In this document: positions 52,192 through 61,212 of the stretch, piece by piece
Numbering within the stretch: position 1 is the first letter of the stretch
How the letters are laid out: every line of letters begins with the position of its first letter
From: Paenibacillus tuaregi
GTDB lineage: Bacteria > Bacillota > Bacilli > Paenibacillales > Paenibacillaceae
Length of the DNA: 64,000 nucleotides
Direction of reading: 5' to 3'
Assembly: GCF_900086655.1 (NCBI RefSeq)
Contig: NZ_LT575476.1
Location: forward strand, 4,106,543 to 4,170,542
Position numbers and translations under genes: made by a program
Notes under the pieces: generated by a model
Told to the model about the DNA's origin: nothing
What the model saw: the letters and a program-made list of their open reading frames with translations, nothing else
Databases searched by the model: none

Positions 52192-53915
52192 TATCCCTGA
52201 CCTCCCTGTAAGAAAGCGACTCTGTCCGTCACCGGTATATTCAGATAGGCTGTGACGCCGCCTTGGCTGTTACCTCCTAGATGAATGAAGGCCTCTGTTC
52301 CATAGGTTAACTTCAACCTCTGCACCACATTGATCAAGCCGACTCTTGGATAAGAGCCGAGCTGCTCCGGATCACCGGACTGCAGCCGCTGGTTCAGCAC
52401 AGCCAATTGCTGCTCTTCCATGCCCTCCCCATTGTCTCCGATCTCGATCATAATCTGGTCCGCCTCTCTCTTTGCGCTCACCCGGATTCTCGCATTAAGG
52501 TGATCTACCAGTCCATGCACAATAGCATTTTCAACCAGCGGCTGAAGCAGCAGCTTCGGGATAACGAACCGGGCCAAATCAGGCGGAAGCTCCACCTGAA
52601 GCTCCAGCGGAATTTCATTGCGGATCTTCATAATATCGACGTAATGACCGAGCAGGCTGCACTCTTCCTGAAGTGTGGTTGGTTCATTAATCTTCAAATA
52701 GGCACGGAGCAGACTCATCAGGGAGTCGATAATTCCACTGTGCATCCGATCCTCCTGGAGCAGCAGACTGCACTTGATGGAATTCAGCGTGTTCATCAGG
52801 AAGTGGGGCCTGATCTGCATGAACAGAGCTTCAAGCTCCATAACCCTCTTCTGCTCCTGCTCCTGCTCAATATCCAAGATCAGCTGCTGAATCTGATCCA
52901 GCATTCCGTTCAGACTGCTTCCAAGCTCGGCAATATCATCTTTTCCCTTGACATCCAGTCTCACTTCCCGGTTGCCTTTCACGAACTGGCGGACCACCCG
53001 CTGCAGCTTAAGAATCGGGCTGTGCAGCCTCTTGGCGAAGACCATCGACGTAAACAGGAAAATAATAAAGAACAAAATGACCCCGCCGATCCCGGCATAG
53101 AACGTGCGGGAGATTTGGCCGGTGAACACTTCCTTGGAAGCCCCGTATACAAGCGTCCAATCTGTTTTATCCAGAGCCACGACCGAGCGCAGCCCTGAGT
53201 CCGCAGTATCCTTCGAAACGCGAAGAGGCAGCTCCGCACTCCCGGTAATCCGGCTTCCAGACGCGTCGAACAGGGCCAGCTTGCCGAACTCCACAGGCTT
53301 CAGCACCCCTTCGAAGTAAGAAGCGGATATGCTGATGAGAAGTACGGATACATAGTTACTCTCGGCATTGTCCCGAATCACCCTGGCGATGTAATAAGCT
53401 CCCCCGCTGCCCGAGGGGTCACGGACCATTCCCAGCCATTGAAGGGCCTCCGGTTTGTTCAGGTCTACCCGCTTGAACAGCCCATCAATGCTGCCGTTCA
53501 CTAAGATCAGATCATCCGCTGTGGAGGAAATGACGAACTGCCGCCGATTGATCAGGTACATTCGGATATTATTGTTCAGCGGTTTGGAGGTGATCAAGGA
53601 GAAGCCGTCCTTGATCTGGGTATAATTAACATAATCGTTATAAGTTCGGATTCGGTCCGTATCCGCAAATTTTTTCAAATATGTTCGGAAGCTCGTATCG
53701 TTGACAATGAAGTGGGAGGCGAATGTTACGTCATCCACCGTCTTGCCAATTTCCTTCACAATCACATTCAGCAGATTCTCATTACTGAGCTGCAGCTTCT
53801 CTACCATCGTCTCCTTAATTAGGACAAAAGAAATGACCGACACCGTTAATACTGGCAGAATAATGAACAGAAGAAACGACAATTGAATTCTGCGGTAGTA
53901 AGTCAGCTTTAGCAT
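52191..53915 (-). CDS. YesM-type sensor histidine kinase
   Basis: A 574-residue kinase of the LytS/YesM class. One helix near the N-terminus (LLFIILPVLTVSVISFVLI), an extracellular dCache-like sensor to about residue 270, a second helix (FYAGIGGVILFFIIFLF), a HAMP domain, the His_kinase region with phospho-His in MQIRPHFLMNTLNSIK, and an ATPase domain (IGDNGEGM). It senses extracellular sugar, directly or through the importer's binding protein. It starts behind AAAGAGGCG. Confidence 0.9.
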   Translation of the reverse strand: MLKLTYYRRIQLSFLLFIILPVLTVSVISFVLIKETMVEKLQLSNENLLNVIVKEIGKTVDDVTFASHFIVNDTSFRTYLKKFADTDRIRTYNDYVNYTQIKDGFSLITSKPLNNNIRMYLINRRQFVISSTADDLILVNGSIDGLFKRVDLNKPEALQWLGMVRDPSGSGGAYYIARVIRDNAESNYVSVLLISISASYFEGVLKPVEFGKLALFDASGSRITGSAELPLRVSKDTADSGLRSVVALDKTDWTLVYGASKEVFTGQISRTFYAGIGGVILFFIIFLFTSMVFAKRLHSPILKLQRVVRQFVKGNREVRLDVKGKDDIAELGSSLNGMLDQIQQLILDIEQEQEQKRVMELEALFMQIRPHFLMNTLNSIKCSLLLQEDRMHSGIIDSLMSLLRAYLKINEPTTLQEECSLLGHYVDIMKIRNEIPLELQVELPPDLARFVIPKLLLQPLVENAIVHGLVDHLNARIRVSAKREADQIMIEIGDNGEGMEEQQLAVLNQRLQSGDPEQLGSYPRVGLINVVQRLKLTYGTEAFIHLGGNSQGGVTAYLNIPVTDRVAFLQGGQG

Positions 53916-54005
53916 TAATTATCGCGCCTCTTTCATGCTGCATAATGTACTATTATAGTGCAGTAATAACGGGTGGTCTCTACCAAATTTCAAGCAAAAG
54001 AACGG

Positions 54006-56198
54006 TTATTTTACCACGATTATTTCACTTTCTTCCAGTCCTTGGTTGATAACCACTACTTCTCCGAAAATCTGGTTGCCCTCCACCACGTAAGAGTCTA
54101 AAGGCCCCGCAGGCGCGTGGTGACAGACCGCAACCAGTACAGTGCGAAGCGAGGCTGGCAGCTGAATCCGCCAAGCCAGAACGTCTTCATCCGAAGCTGG
54201 CTCCCCGGTATAGCGGCAGACCGGAACTTTCTCCACAACTGGAATCTGCTCATCCCCTGGAGCCAGCGGATACAAGACCTGCATCAAGGATGTTACCTTA
54301 GTCCCTTTCCGTTCATATTCCACATAAGAATGAGGCTCTGCCCAATTGTACTCGCGGGATAACGTGCCTGTATGGAGCCCGGCCCGCAGATGATCAGGCT
54401 CTGCCGGAATGATGGCAAAGTTCGGCTCTCCTTTACCGTTCTCTGTCCGGCATATGCCGCTATCCCCGTCCAAACAGACTTTTCCCGGTGCAAAATGAAA
54501 CAATTGACTGTAGCTGTGCAGTTCCCCGCTTATAAATGTATCTATCAGAATCCAGAAACCCGGCTTGATAAATAGAATTTTCCGGATGGGACGGACAGGA
54601 TCTTTCAGGCCAAAATATCCATCATGGCTTCCTTCGGCATAGTCGATATCCCGCCCCGGAATCCATCTTGTGCCTGAAGGATGTGCGATTCGTCCATATG
54701 CCCACGTGCCGGTGACCTCTGTGAAGTCCACCCCATCCACGAGCGTTGTATTATGGGCACGGCAGCATTTGAGCTCCCGCCGAAGCGGCGTATGCTCGCT
54801 GTAGTTATAGCGGCCTAAATCCGTTAGAAAGTCCCGGCCATAAGCATGAACATCGATATGCAGCATGTCCGCATGGCCGTGTCCTCCACCAAGCGGCCCG
54901 CAGCGGAAGTTCAGATACATCGCATGCTCATCCCAACCGGATCGCATAATGTAGTGACCAGCATGCTCGAAGCCATGGGAAATCTGGGTCGGGGCAGATA
55001 ACGGCATTTTGGCATACCTCCTTACTTCCTCTATCCCAAAGCTCCAGGCATTGTCATAATCCACCTGGTCATATCCTCCGAACCTAAGCTCCGCATCTCC
55101 GAACAAAAGTGCCGCTGCAGTAAGAACTGATCTGACATCATTATCGTCGCTGTCTCCCCGCAGAGGCTGCCTATGGTTAGGCTTGGCTTCCAGCAAAGAG
55201 GCATAAGCCATCTTCCTCGCCACTTGGATTACCACCTCGGGCAGCGGGATGGCCTCTTGGCAGGCCACCCGGATTACGTCCAAGTAGCAGTTCAGCACTT
55301 CATGATGATAGGTCGGAGACTGCTCCCAATGAATTCCGTCTTGCAGTACTTGCAGCCGTGCGGTCTCTTCCAGCCTCTGAAGGCTGAGCTGCCTCCAGAG
55401 TGGGGCACGCCGAAATTCCGGGGCGAATACAGAGACCATGAATAGGCCGCAGCTTTCCAGAACCCCCCAGTTGCTGATCCTCTTCCACCCGCTAAATGAT
55501 GAAGCTAAATACTCAGCATGCTCATGAAGCGATACCAGCACTTTGGCAGTAAGCCGGGGTGTCATATGCGGACCGCCGAGTAAATACGGCAGCGATTTAA
55601 TCCAGTTTACACACCGCAGTCCCGCCTCAATGGAGCGCCAGGCAAGTGTCCCGGTCTCCGGTATTGCATTAGGGCTAGAGTGCTCGGGTACAGGATTTCT
55701 GTCGATCCAATCCTCCATCAGCTGGCAGCACACCGCCGCATATTTCCCTTCTCTCGTTAACAGATATGCCTGGCCTAGAGCTATCCAATAGCGATGCCGG
55801 TTCAGCATGTAGGACCATTCCACGTCCCGGTCGGGCACATGATTCCAGTCTACCAGACCGCTGAAGGTGACTGGCACACGCGTCCGTTCCATATCCCAGG
55901 GGAAGCGGAACAGAAAGGTGCCCGATACGACTTCATCCGCCGTCCGCATCACCTGCTGAAGCGCTTCGCCGCCGTATTGTCTGACATACCGGCAAATCTC
56001 TTCCGTCTCTTCCTGTCGAACAAACATGACCGGTGCCTGCTTTGTGATCCAGTGCTGCCTTAGAGCCGCGTATATTTTATCTGGCTGTTCCCCCTGGCCT
56101 GCGGCTTTCCTCACCCGGTCGAGACTTGGATGCCTCAGGTCCAGCATATCCATTAGGCGGGACTCCATCTCCATAGGTGCCGGTGTATTAGCGCTCAT
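54006..56198 (-). CDS. Heparinase II/III-like polysaccharide lyase, cytoplasmic
   Basis: A 730-residue protein of the heparinase II/III superfamily: N-terminal (alpha/alpha) toroid (RISNWGVLESCGLFMVSVF, GIHWEQSPTYHHEVLNCYLD) and C-terminal beta-sandwich with HGHADMLHIDVHAYGRDFL. Expected lyase residues include Asn in ISNWG, Tyr in PTYHHEV and His in GHGHAD. There is no signal peptide, so it should act on imported oligosaccharides, giving unsaturated uronates for the GH88 enzyme. Its start overlaps the end of the GH88 gene by 11 bases. The substrate is uncertain (hyaluronan, chondroitin, heparin-like or alginate-like). Confidence 0.82.
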   Translation of the reverse strand: MSANTPAPMEMESRLMDMLDLRHPSLDRVRKAAGQGEQPDKIYAALRQHWITKQAPVMFVRQEETEEICRYVRQYGGEALQQVMRTADEVVSGTFLFRFPWDMERTRVPVTFSGLVDWNHVPDRDVEWSYMLNRHRYWIALGQAYLLTREGKYAAVCCQLMEDWIDRNPVPEHSSPNAIPETGTLAWRSIEAGLRCVNWIKSLPYLLGGPHMTPRLTAKVLVSLHEHAEYLASSFSGWKRISNWGVLESCGLFMVSVFAPEFRRAPLWRQLSLQRLEETARLQVLQDGIHWEQSPTYHHEVLNCYLDVIRVACQEAIPLPEVVIQVARKMAYASLLEAKPNHRQPLRGDSDDNDVRSVLTAAALLFGDAELRFGGYDQVDYDNAWSFGIEEVRRYAKMPLSAPTQISHGFEHAGHYIMRSGWDEHAMYLNFRCGPLGGGHGHADMLHIDVHAYGRDFLTDLGRYNYSEHTPLRRELKCCRAHNTTLVDGVDFTEVTGTWAYGRIAHPSGTRWIPGRDIDYAEGSHDGYFGLKDPVRPIRKILFIKPGFWILIDTFISGELHSYSQLFHFAPGKVCLDGDSGICRTENGKGEPNFAIIPAEPDHLRAGLHTGTLSREYNWAEPHSYVEYERKGTKVTSLMQVLYPLAPGDEQIPVVEKVPVCRYTGEPASDEDVLAWRIQLPASLRTVLVAVCHHAPAGPLDSYVVEGNQIFGEVVVINQGLEESEIIVVK

Positions 56199-57321
56199 AC
56201 CAATATCCCCCGGCTCCCCTTTCCAGTCTCATCAAAGCTTCCAGGTAGAAATAGTCCCCCCAGATGACATAATCATCCGGCGAAATCCCTCCGCGCACAT
56301 GGTAGGAACCGCGCCTAAGCAGACCTTCTGCTTCCGGTTCATCCGCAGTTGAATAATTATTTATGAGTGAGGTCATCTTGTTCATTAATGCTCTCTCGAA
56401 ATAAGCCCGGTCTAGATCGTCTTCCGGTAAACAAGCCAGTAACTCCTGAAGGCCGGCGCATACAATAGCTGAAGCGGAGCTGTCCCTGTAAGACCCGATC
56501 CCCGACTCTTCCACCGGAACATTAAAATCCCAATACACTACTTGGTCGTCCGGCAGGTGCTTCAGGAAATAGTGGGCCATGCGCTTGGAGGTCTCCAGAA
56601 ATGCGGACTCCCCGGTATAACGGTAAGACAGAGCGAACCCATATACACCCCAAGCCTGCCCGCGGGTCCAGGTCGAACCATTCGTATATCCCTGGTGCGT
56701 GGACCCTCCAATCGGCTCCCCGGTCTTCGGATCGAAGAAAAAGGTATGATAAGAGCTGTCATCCCCTCTTACAAGATAACGTCTGGTCTTCTCGGTCTGT
56801 AGAACGGCCGCTTCCTGGTAACGTGAATCTCCAGTCTGCTCCCCCGCCCAGTACAGCAGCGGCAGATTCAGCAGACAGTCGATAATAATCCGTCCGCCCT
56901 CCACCGGGTCCCCTTCCGGTCCCCAGGCTTGGATATAACCTCCCGGCTCACGCCAGCGCCTCAGCAGCACACCCGCCGCCTGTAGAGTCAGCTGCCGCGC
57001 AGCCTCATCGCGCTCCAAAATCCACTGGGCCTTGGAAGAAAGCGAATACAAAAATCCGATGTCGTGATGATCCAGAACCACATGCTGCTCCATGCGCCGC
57101 CGGAAGCTGGCGACGGAACGCTCCGCAGCCTTCTTGAACCGATCATCCTCGGTATATTCATAACAGAGCCACAGAATTCCACTCCAAAATCCATTGGTCC
57201 AATCCTCATTATCGATAAGCTGATACACGCCATTACTGCTTACATGAGGGAATTTCTCTCCGAATTTGTCCAAATTTCTCCGTGTCTTTGCAACAGCGTC
57301 TTCAATCGCGGCATGCCACAT
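56188..57321 (-). CDS. GH88 unsaturated glucuronyl hydrolase
   Basis: A 377-residue (alpha/alpha)6 enzyme. The key aspartates align with those of Bacillus UGL, in HHDIGFLYS near residue 87 and IIIDCLLNLPLLYWA near 147. RGQAWGVYGFALSYRYTG and the C-terminal GISPDDYVIWGDYFYLEAL are typical. It hydrates the 4,5-double bond of terminal uronic acid left by the lyase, releasing 5-keto-4-deoxyuronate. I chose the ATG at 57319-57321 behind AAGGGAG; a GTG one codon earlier is possible. The promoter carries the paired regulator sites. Confidence 0.9.
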   Translation of the reverse strand: MWHAAIEDAVAKTRRNLDKFGEKFPHVSSNGVYQLIDNEDWTNGFWSGILWLCYEYTEDDRFKKAAERSVASFRRRMEQHVVLDHHDIGFLYSLSSKAQWILERDEAARQLTLQAAGVLLRRWREPGGYIQAWGPEGDPVEGGRIIIDCLLNLPLLYWAGEQTGDSRYQEAAVLQTEKTRRYLVRGDDSSYHTFFFDPKTGEPIGGSTHQGYTNGSTWTRGQAWGVYGFALSYRYTGESAFLETSKRMAHYFLKHLPDDQVVYWDFNVPVEESGIGSYRDSSASAIVCAGLQELLACLPEDDLDRAYFERALMNKMTSLINNYSTADEPEAEGLLRRGSYHVRGGISPDDYVIWGDYFYLEALMRLERGAGGYWYER

Positions 57322-57390
57322 CACCCTTGTCTCCCTTCCTGAGCTGAACCTTGTCGTTACCTACAAACCTGACTGAACCTTGCAGGCAGA

Positions 57391-57455
57391 AGTATACTAT
57401 CGGTGGCCCGTTTAGGCGGGTACGAATTTTGCCGGGAGTGTGCACAATTTTGACC
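57391..57455 (-). promoter_or_regulatory. GH88-lyase operon promoter with paired AraC-type sites
   Basis: On the plus strand TTTTGACC (57448-57455) and TTTTGCCG (57427-57434) are 21 bases apart. The -10 TATACT (minus, 57391-57396) lies 28 bases beyond the proximal site, without a good -35, as expected for an activated promoter. The distal site lies inside a larger inverted repeat (TGCACAATT...AATTGTGCA, 57441-57471). Confidence 0.6.
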
Positions 57456-57528
57456 TATGCAGAATTGTGCAGTTCCATTCCCTAATCGCCAAGGCCCATC
57501 CGCTAGCCTGCGGCCCTCCAACAGAGTA

Positions 57529-57557
57529 AGGTCTGCCACCTTCATGAGCGGCAGACC
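57529..57557 (-). terminator. Terminator of the eda gene
   Basis: GGTCTGCC pairs with GGCAGACC around a loop of about 12 bases, with TTACTCTGTT after it on the minus strand. It lies about 30 bases past the aldolase stop. Confidence 0.65.
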
Positions 57558-57587
57558 GAGTAAAGAAAGCTGCGTACGGAAGCGTCA

Positions 57588-58256
57588 TTATGCTCCGTTT
57601 TTTGCTTCCCGGAAAGCTCGCGCATACTCCGATGCTTTCTTGGCTACAAGGGTGTAATCCCCCGTCGAGACGGCTTCCGTGGTCAGATCTGATCCGATCC
57701 CCACAGCTGCCGCACCGGCATTCACCCACTCCTTCAGATTGTTCAGCGATACCCCACCGGTCGGCATTAGATTCGCCTGGGGCAGTGGACCCTGAATCGC
57801 TTTAATCACGGAAGGTGAATACAGATTGCCGGGGAAGAGCTTTACAATGTCAACGCCCAGCTCAAGCGCTTCCTGGATCTCTTTCACGGTCATGGCACCA
57901 GGCATCACCGGAACCCCGTACCGGTTGCATAATCTTACGGTGTCCGGGTTCAGAGACGGGCCTACGACAAACTCTGCTCCACTTAAGGTAGCAGCCCGGG
58001 CCGTCTCCGGATCAAGCACCGTTCCCGCCCCAATAATCGCCCGATTCCCCTCATCCTTCGCGTTCCAGCTGTACCTGCGTGCCAGCTCCTCGATGGCCTG
58101 CAGCGCGAACGGCACCGTAAGCGTGACCTCGATAACTTTGATTCCCCCGGCGATGGCCTGCCCGGCCATTTCTACGACCTGCTCGGGAGAATCCCCCCGC
58201 AGAACTGCTACGACCCCATATCCCGTAATCGCTTGAAGCACCTGTATTTTTTTCAT
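57588..58256 (-). CDS. eda: KDPG/KHG aldolase
   Basis: A 222-residue class I aldolase with GVVAVLRGDSPEQ, KVIEVTLTVPFA (Glu acid/base), GAGTVLDPETARAA, and Schiff-base Lys in VKLFPGNLYSPS; LMPTGGVSLNNL binds phosphate. It cleaves 2-keto-3-deoxy-6-phosphogluconate to pyruvate and glyceraldehyde-3-phosphate, the end of the uronate route. It follows kdgK after 117 bases on the same strand. Confidence 0.93.
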   Translation of the reverse strand: MKKIQVLQAITGYGVVAVLRGDSPEQVVEMAGQAIAGGIKVIEVTLTVPFALQAIEELARRYSWNAKDEGNRAIIGAGTVLDPETARAATLSGAEFVVGPSLNPDTVRLCNRYGVPVMPGAMTVKEIQEALELGVDIVKLFPGNLYSPSVIKAIQGPLPQANLMPTGGVSLNNLKEWVNAGAAAVGIGSDLTTEAVSTGDYTLVAKKASEYARAFREAKNGA

Positions 58257-58372
58257 ATCCTCTTCCCCTTCTCGACATGTTTACAAACACAATGATTATG
58301 TCTTCCATTCGCCCGGGACTCGGAGTCTTATCCTAATTCAATCCGTCTCTCGTCCCGGAATCACAAATATGC

Positions 58373-59347
58373 TTAGCGCTCCACATGCTCCAAGCCATCC
58401 ATATACGCCCTGACCTCTTCTCTCAGCGGCAGTCCCTCCCAATCTCCAGTCACTTGAATCACCATAGCTCCAACCAAATTGCCGAGCTTAACCGCATCGG
58501 TCGCCGTCTTTCCTTCCAACAGACCTGACAGAAAGCCTGCACAGAAGCCATCTCCCGCTCCGACCGTATCTGTCACATGATCTACCTTGTAATAAGGGAT
58601 CGGAGTAATCAGCCCTTCCTCAACGAGCAGGGTCTCATCCTGCCCTCCCTTAATGACGGTGATCGCTGACAGCTCGTTCAGATAACGGAGAATCATCCCC
58701 ATGGACTCCGTCTGATAGAGCAGCTTCAGCTCATCAAAACCGGGAAGGAAATAATCGACTTTCCTAAGCAGCGGCAGAATAATGCGCCGCGCCTCTTCGG
58801 CGCTCCACAGCTTAAGCCGGATATTCGGATCGAAGCTGACTTTAACGCCATTCTTCTTGGCTATGTCAACGGCCGCCAGAACCGTGTCCAGACAAGAAGG
58901 GCTGAGTGCCATGGAAATTCCAGTCAGGTGAAGGACCGAGGCTTGCTTGATATACTCCTCATCCAGATGTTCGGGAATCATCCGGCTTGCCGCCGAATAC
59001 TTACGGTAATAATGCACCGAGGTCCGTCCCCGGATTTGCTCGCGCATCATAAATCCTGTAGGCGCATCCGCGGCCAAAGAAGCACGGGACACATCTACAC
59101 CCTCCCCTTGGATCGCTCTGAGAATTTTTCGTCCGAATGGATCATCCCCGAGCCTACCGCACCAGCCTGCCCTATGGCCGAGCCTCGATAAGCCGATGGC
59201 TACATTGCTCTCCGCCCCGCCGAACGAGGAGTCCAAGGCAGCTGAATATTCCAGCCCTTTAGGGCCCTGAGGCATCAGCAGTGCCATGGATTCGCCAAAA
59301 GTTACTACCTCCGGGCTTTCTGATAATTTCGAATGAAATGATTCCAT
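58373..59347 (-). CDS. kdgK: 2-keto-3-deoxygluconate kinase (PfkB family)
   Basis: A 324-residue sugar kinase with the PfkB N-terminal GGAESNVAIGLSRLG, and the C-terminal signature DTVGAGDGFCAGFLSG containing the catalytic Asp. It phosphorylates KDG made by KduI/KduD to KDPG for Eda. It is divergent from kduI, with facing promoters. It starts behind AAAGGAGA. Confidence 0.9.
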   Translation of the reverse strand: MESFHSKLSESPEVVTFGESMALLMPQGPKGLEYSAALDSSFGGAESNVAIGLSRLGHRAGWCGRLGDDPFGRKILRAIQGEGVDVSRASLAADAPTGFMMREQIRGRTSVHYYRKYSAASRMIPEHLDEEYIKQASVLHLTGISMALSPSCLDTVLAAVDIAKKNGVKVSFDPNIRLKLWSAEEARRIILPLLRKVDYFLPGFDELKLLYQTESMGMILRYLNELSAITVIKGGQDETLLVEEGLITPIPYYKVDHVTDTVGAGDGFCAGFLSGLLEGKTATDAVKLGNLVGAMVIQVTGDWEGLPLREEVRAYMDGLEHVER

Positions 59348-59434
59348 CTGCGATTTCTCCTTTGTACATTACAAAAATTAGAGCACCGAAGACCGGGACT
59401 TCCCCCTAAACCCTCATCACTCTCTTTTTGGTTT

Positions 59435-59463
59435 ATATTACTTCCACTTCGCTTGAATTACAA
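59435..59463 (-). promoter_or_regulatory. Promoter of the kdgK-eda operon
   Basis: On the minus strand TTGTAA (59458-59463) is followed after 17 bases by TAATAT (59435-59440). Its -35 overlaps that of the opposing kduI promoter. Confidence 0.6.
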
Positions 59464-59481
59464 ACAAAAATAATATAATAT
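59453..59481 (+). promoter_or_regulatory. Promoter of the kduI-deoR-kduD operon
   Basis: TTGAAT (59453-59458) with TAATAT (59476-59481) at 17 bases; a TATAAT in another register lies at 59474-59479. The promoters of both divergent operons overlap here. Confidence 0.6.
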
Positions 59482-59500
59482 GAACGAAAATGAACAAAAA
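59481..59500 (+). promoter_or_regulatory. Direct-repeat operator for the DeoR-type regulator
   Basis: TGAACGAAAA and TGAACAAAAA are adjacent 10-base repeats just after the -10. This is the usual operator type for DeoR-family sugar regulators, and the deoR-like gene is in the same operon. Confidence 0.5.
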
Positions 59501-59535
59501 AGAAAAACAAAACACACAGAGGAGATTTTAAAAAC

Positions 59536-60369
59536 ATGGAAAATCGTTATGCTTCCCATCCCAATGAAGTCAAGCAATTCAACACAGAGCGTCTGCGCCA
59601 GGAATTCCTGATCGAGAGTTTGTTTGCTCCTGAGCAGTTAAACCTAGTCTATTCGCATGTTGACCGCTTTATCGTCGGAGGTGCCTATCCGATACACCAG
59701 CAGGTTGTGCTTGAAGCCGATGCCAAAGATATCGGGGCGGATTCGTTCCTGGAGCGCCGGGAAATTGGAATTATCAACATAGGGGGACAAGGCATCATCA
59801 CCGCAGATGGTACCGATTATGTATTAGAGCCGCTGGAATGCCTGTACATTGGCCTTGGTGTTAATGAAGTTGTGATGAAAAGTACGGATGCCGCACAGCC
59901 TGCTAAGTTCTACTTCAACTCCACACCTGCACACCGCAGCTATCCGATTGCCAAAACCGGACCAGATGACGCATTCAATATGCACTTGGGAGATATCATG
60001 AACTCAAATGAACGGACCCTGTACCGTTTTATTCATGAGAAAGGCATTCAGAGCTGTCAGCTGGTCATGGGCATGACCATGCTGGAGAAGGGAAATATGT
60101 GGAACACCATGCCGGCTCACACGCATAACCGCCGCTCTGAAGTATATTTATACTTCAACCTGCCGGAGGATGCTGCTGTGTTCCATATGATGGGTGAGCC
60201 ACAGGAGACAAGACATATTGTTATGCGCAACGAACAAGCCGTTATTTCACCAAGCTGGTCCATTCATAGCGGAGTAGGTACAAGCAATTATACTTTTATC
60301 TGGGGAATGGCCGGAGAGAATCAAGTCTTCGAGGATATGGACGGCGTGGCTATGAAAGACTTAAAATAA
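59536..60369 (+). CDS. kduI: 5-keto-4-deoxyuronate isomerase KduI
   Basis: A 277-residue cupin-fold isomerase with the KduI blocks RREIGIINIGGQG, KFYFNSTPAHRSYPIAK, and the metal-binding set in MPAHTHNRRSEVYLYFNL (His, His, Glu) with a later His in SWSIHSGVG. It converts 5-keto-4-deoxyuronate, the product of GH88, to 2,5-diketo-3-deoxygluconate. It starts behind GAGGAGA. Confidence 0.96.
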   Translation: MENRYASHPNEVKQFNTERLRQEFLIESLFAPEQLNLVYSHVDRFIVGGAYPIHQQVVLEADAKDIGADSFLERREIGIINIGGQGIITADGTDYVLEPLECLYIGLGVNEVVMKSTDAAQPAKFYFNSTPAHRSYPIAKTGPDDAFNMHLGDIMNSNERTLYRFIHEKGIQSCQLVMGMTMLEKGNMWNTMPAHTHNRRSEVYLYFNLPEDAAVFHMMGEPQETRHIVMRNEQAVISPSWSIHSGVGTSNYTFIWGMAGENQVFEDMDGVAMKDLK

Positions 60370-60404
60370 AAGCAAAAGATTTGACATAGAACGGATGGAC
60401 AAGA

Positions 60405-61157
60405 ATGAATTCAATTCGACGATTCGAAAAAATCATGGAAGTACTGCTCAACGAGAAAGAAGTTACCGTCAACGAACTAAGTGAACGCCTGGCTGTCACT
60501 GGCAAAACAATTCGTGATGATCTGAGTAAGCTCGAACAGCAGGGGCTGATCCGACGAGTGCATGGAGGAGCGATCCTGGCCCAGAGTGACCAGTTCGGCA
60601 TCCTCTCTACCCCGGAATCCCAAGTCAAGCATTTGGCCGAGAAGAGCCAGATTGCCGAAAGGGCGGTCCGGCACATTGAGCCCAAGGATATCATCGCTCT
60701 CGACGGGGGGAGCACGCTGCTGGAACTTGCCCGCAAGCTCCCCGAGCTTCCGCTGACCGTTATTTCCAATGACGTTCATATTATCAATGAGCTGACACCT
60801 AAAGAACACATTCGTCTCGTCGTGCCCGGCGGTTACCGGGTACGCAATATGCTGGTTGGGCCGGAGGCCGTCACTTATATCCGCAATCTTAATATTAACA
60901 AGGCTTTCATTTCTTCTACCGGTGTTCATCTGGAGCAGGGACTTTCGGTGTACACAGGGGATTTGATTGATTACAAAAGAGCACTGATCGAGACGGCGGC
61001 CCGCTCCTATGCCGTTGTGGACAGCCACAAATTCGGCCAGAGCGCGCTGCGCAGCTTCGCCGCTCTGACCGAGATGACGGCTCTGATTACGGATAACGGA
61101 CTTTCTCCCGAAGTAATCCAGCAGTACCGCAGCGCCGGGGTAAACCTCGAAGGATAG
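60405..61157 (+). CDS. DeoR family transcriptional regulator
   Basis: A 250-residue regulator with the DeoR helix-turn-helix (VNELSERLAVTGKTIRDDLS, LIRRVHGGAI) and a sugar-phosphate-binding domain (IALDGGSTLLELARKL, KAFISSTGV). It lies between kduI and kduD, 35 and 55 bases from them. It probably represses both divergent uronate operons through the direct repeat at 59481-59500, with a KDG or KDPG-like effector. Pectin-type uronate loci often use KdgR of the LacI or IclR class instead. Confidence 0.88.
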   Translation: MNSIRRFEKIMEVLLNEKEVTVNELSERLAVTGKTIRDDLSKLEQQGLIRRVHGGAILAQSDQFGILSTPESQVKHLAEKSQIAERAVRHIEPKDIIALDGGSTLLELARKLPELPLTVISNDVHIINELTPKEHIRLVVPGGYRVRNMLVGPEAVTYIRNLNINKAFISSTGVHLEQGLSVYTGDLIDYKRALIETAARSYAVVDSHKFGQSALRSFAALTEMTALITDNGLSPEVIQQYRSAGVNLEG

Positions 61158-61212
61158 CAGGCTAAGCCATTGCGCCTTCGGTAATTACAGCCATAATACG
61201 GAGGTTACCCTT

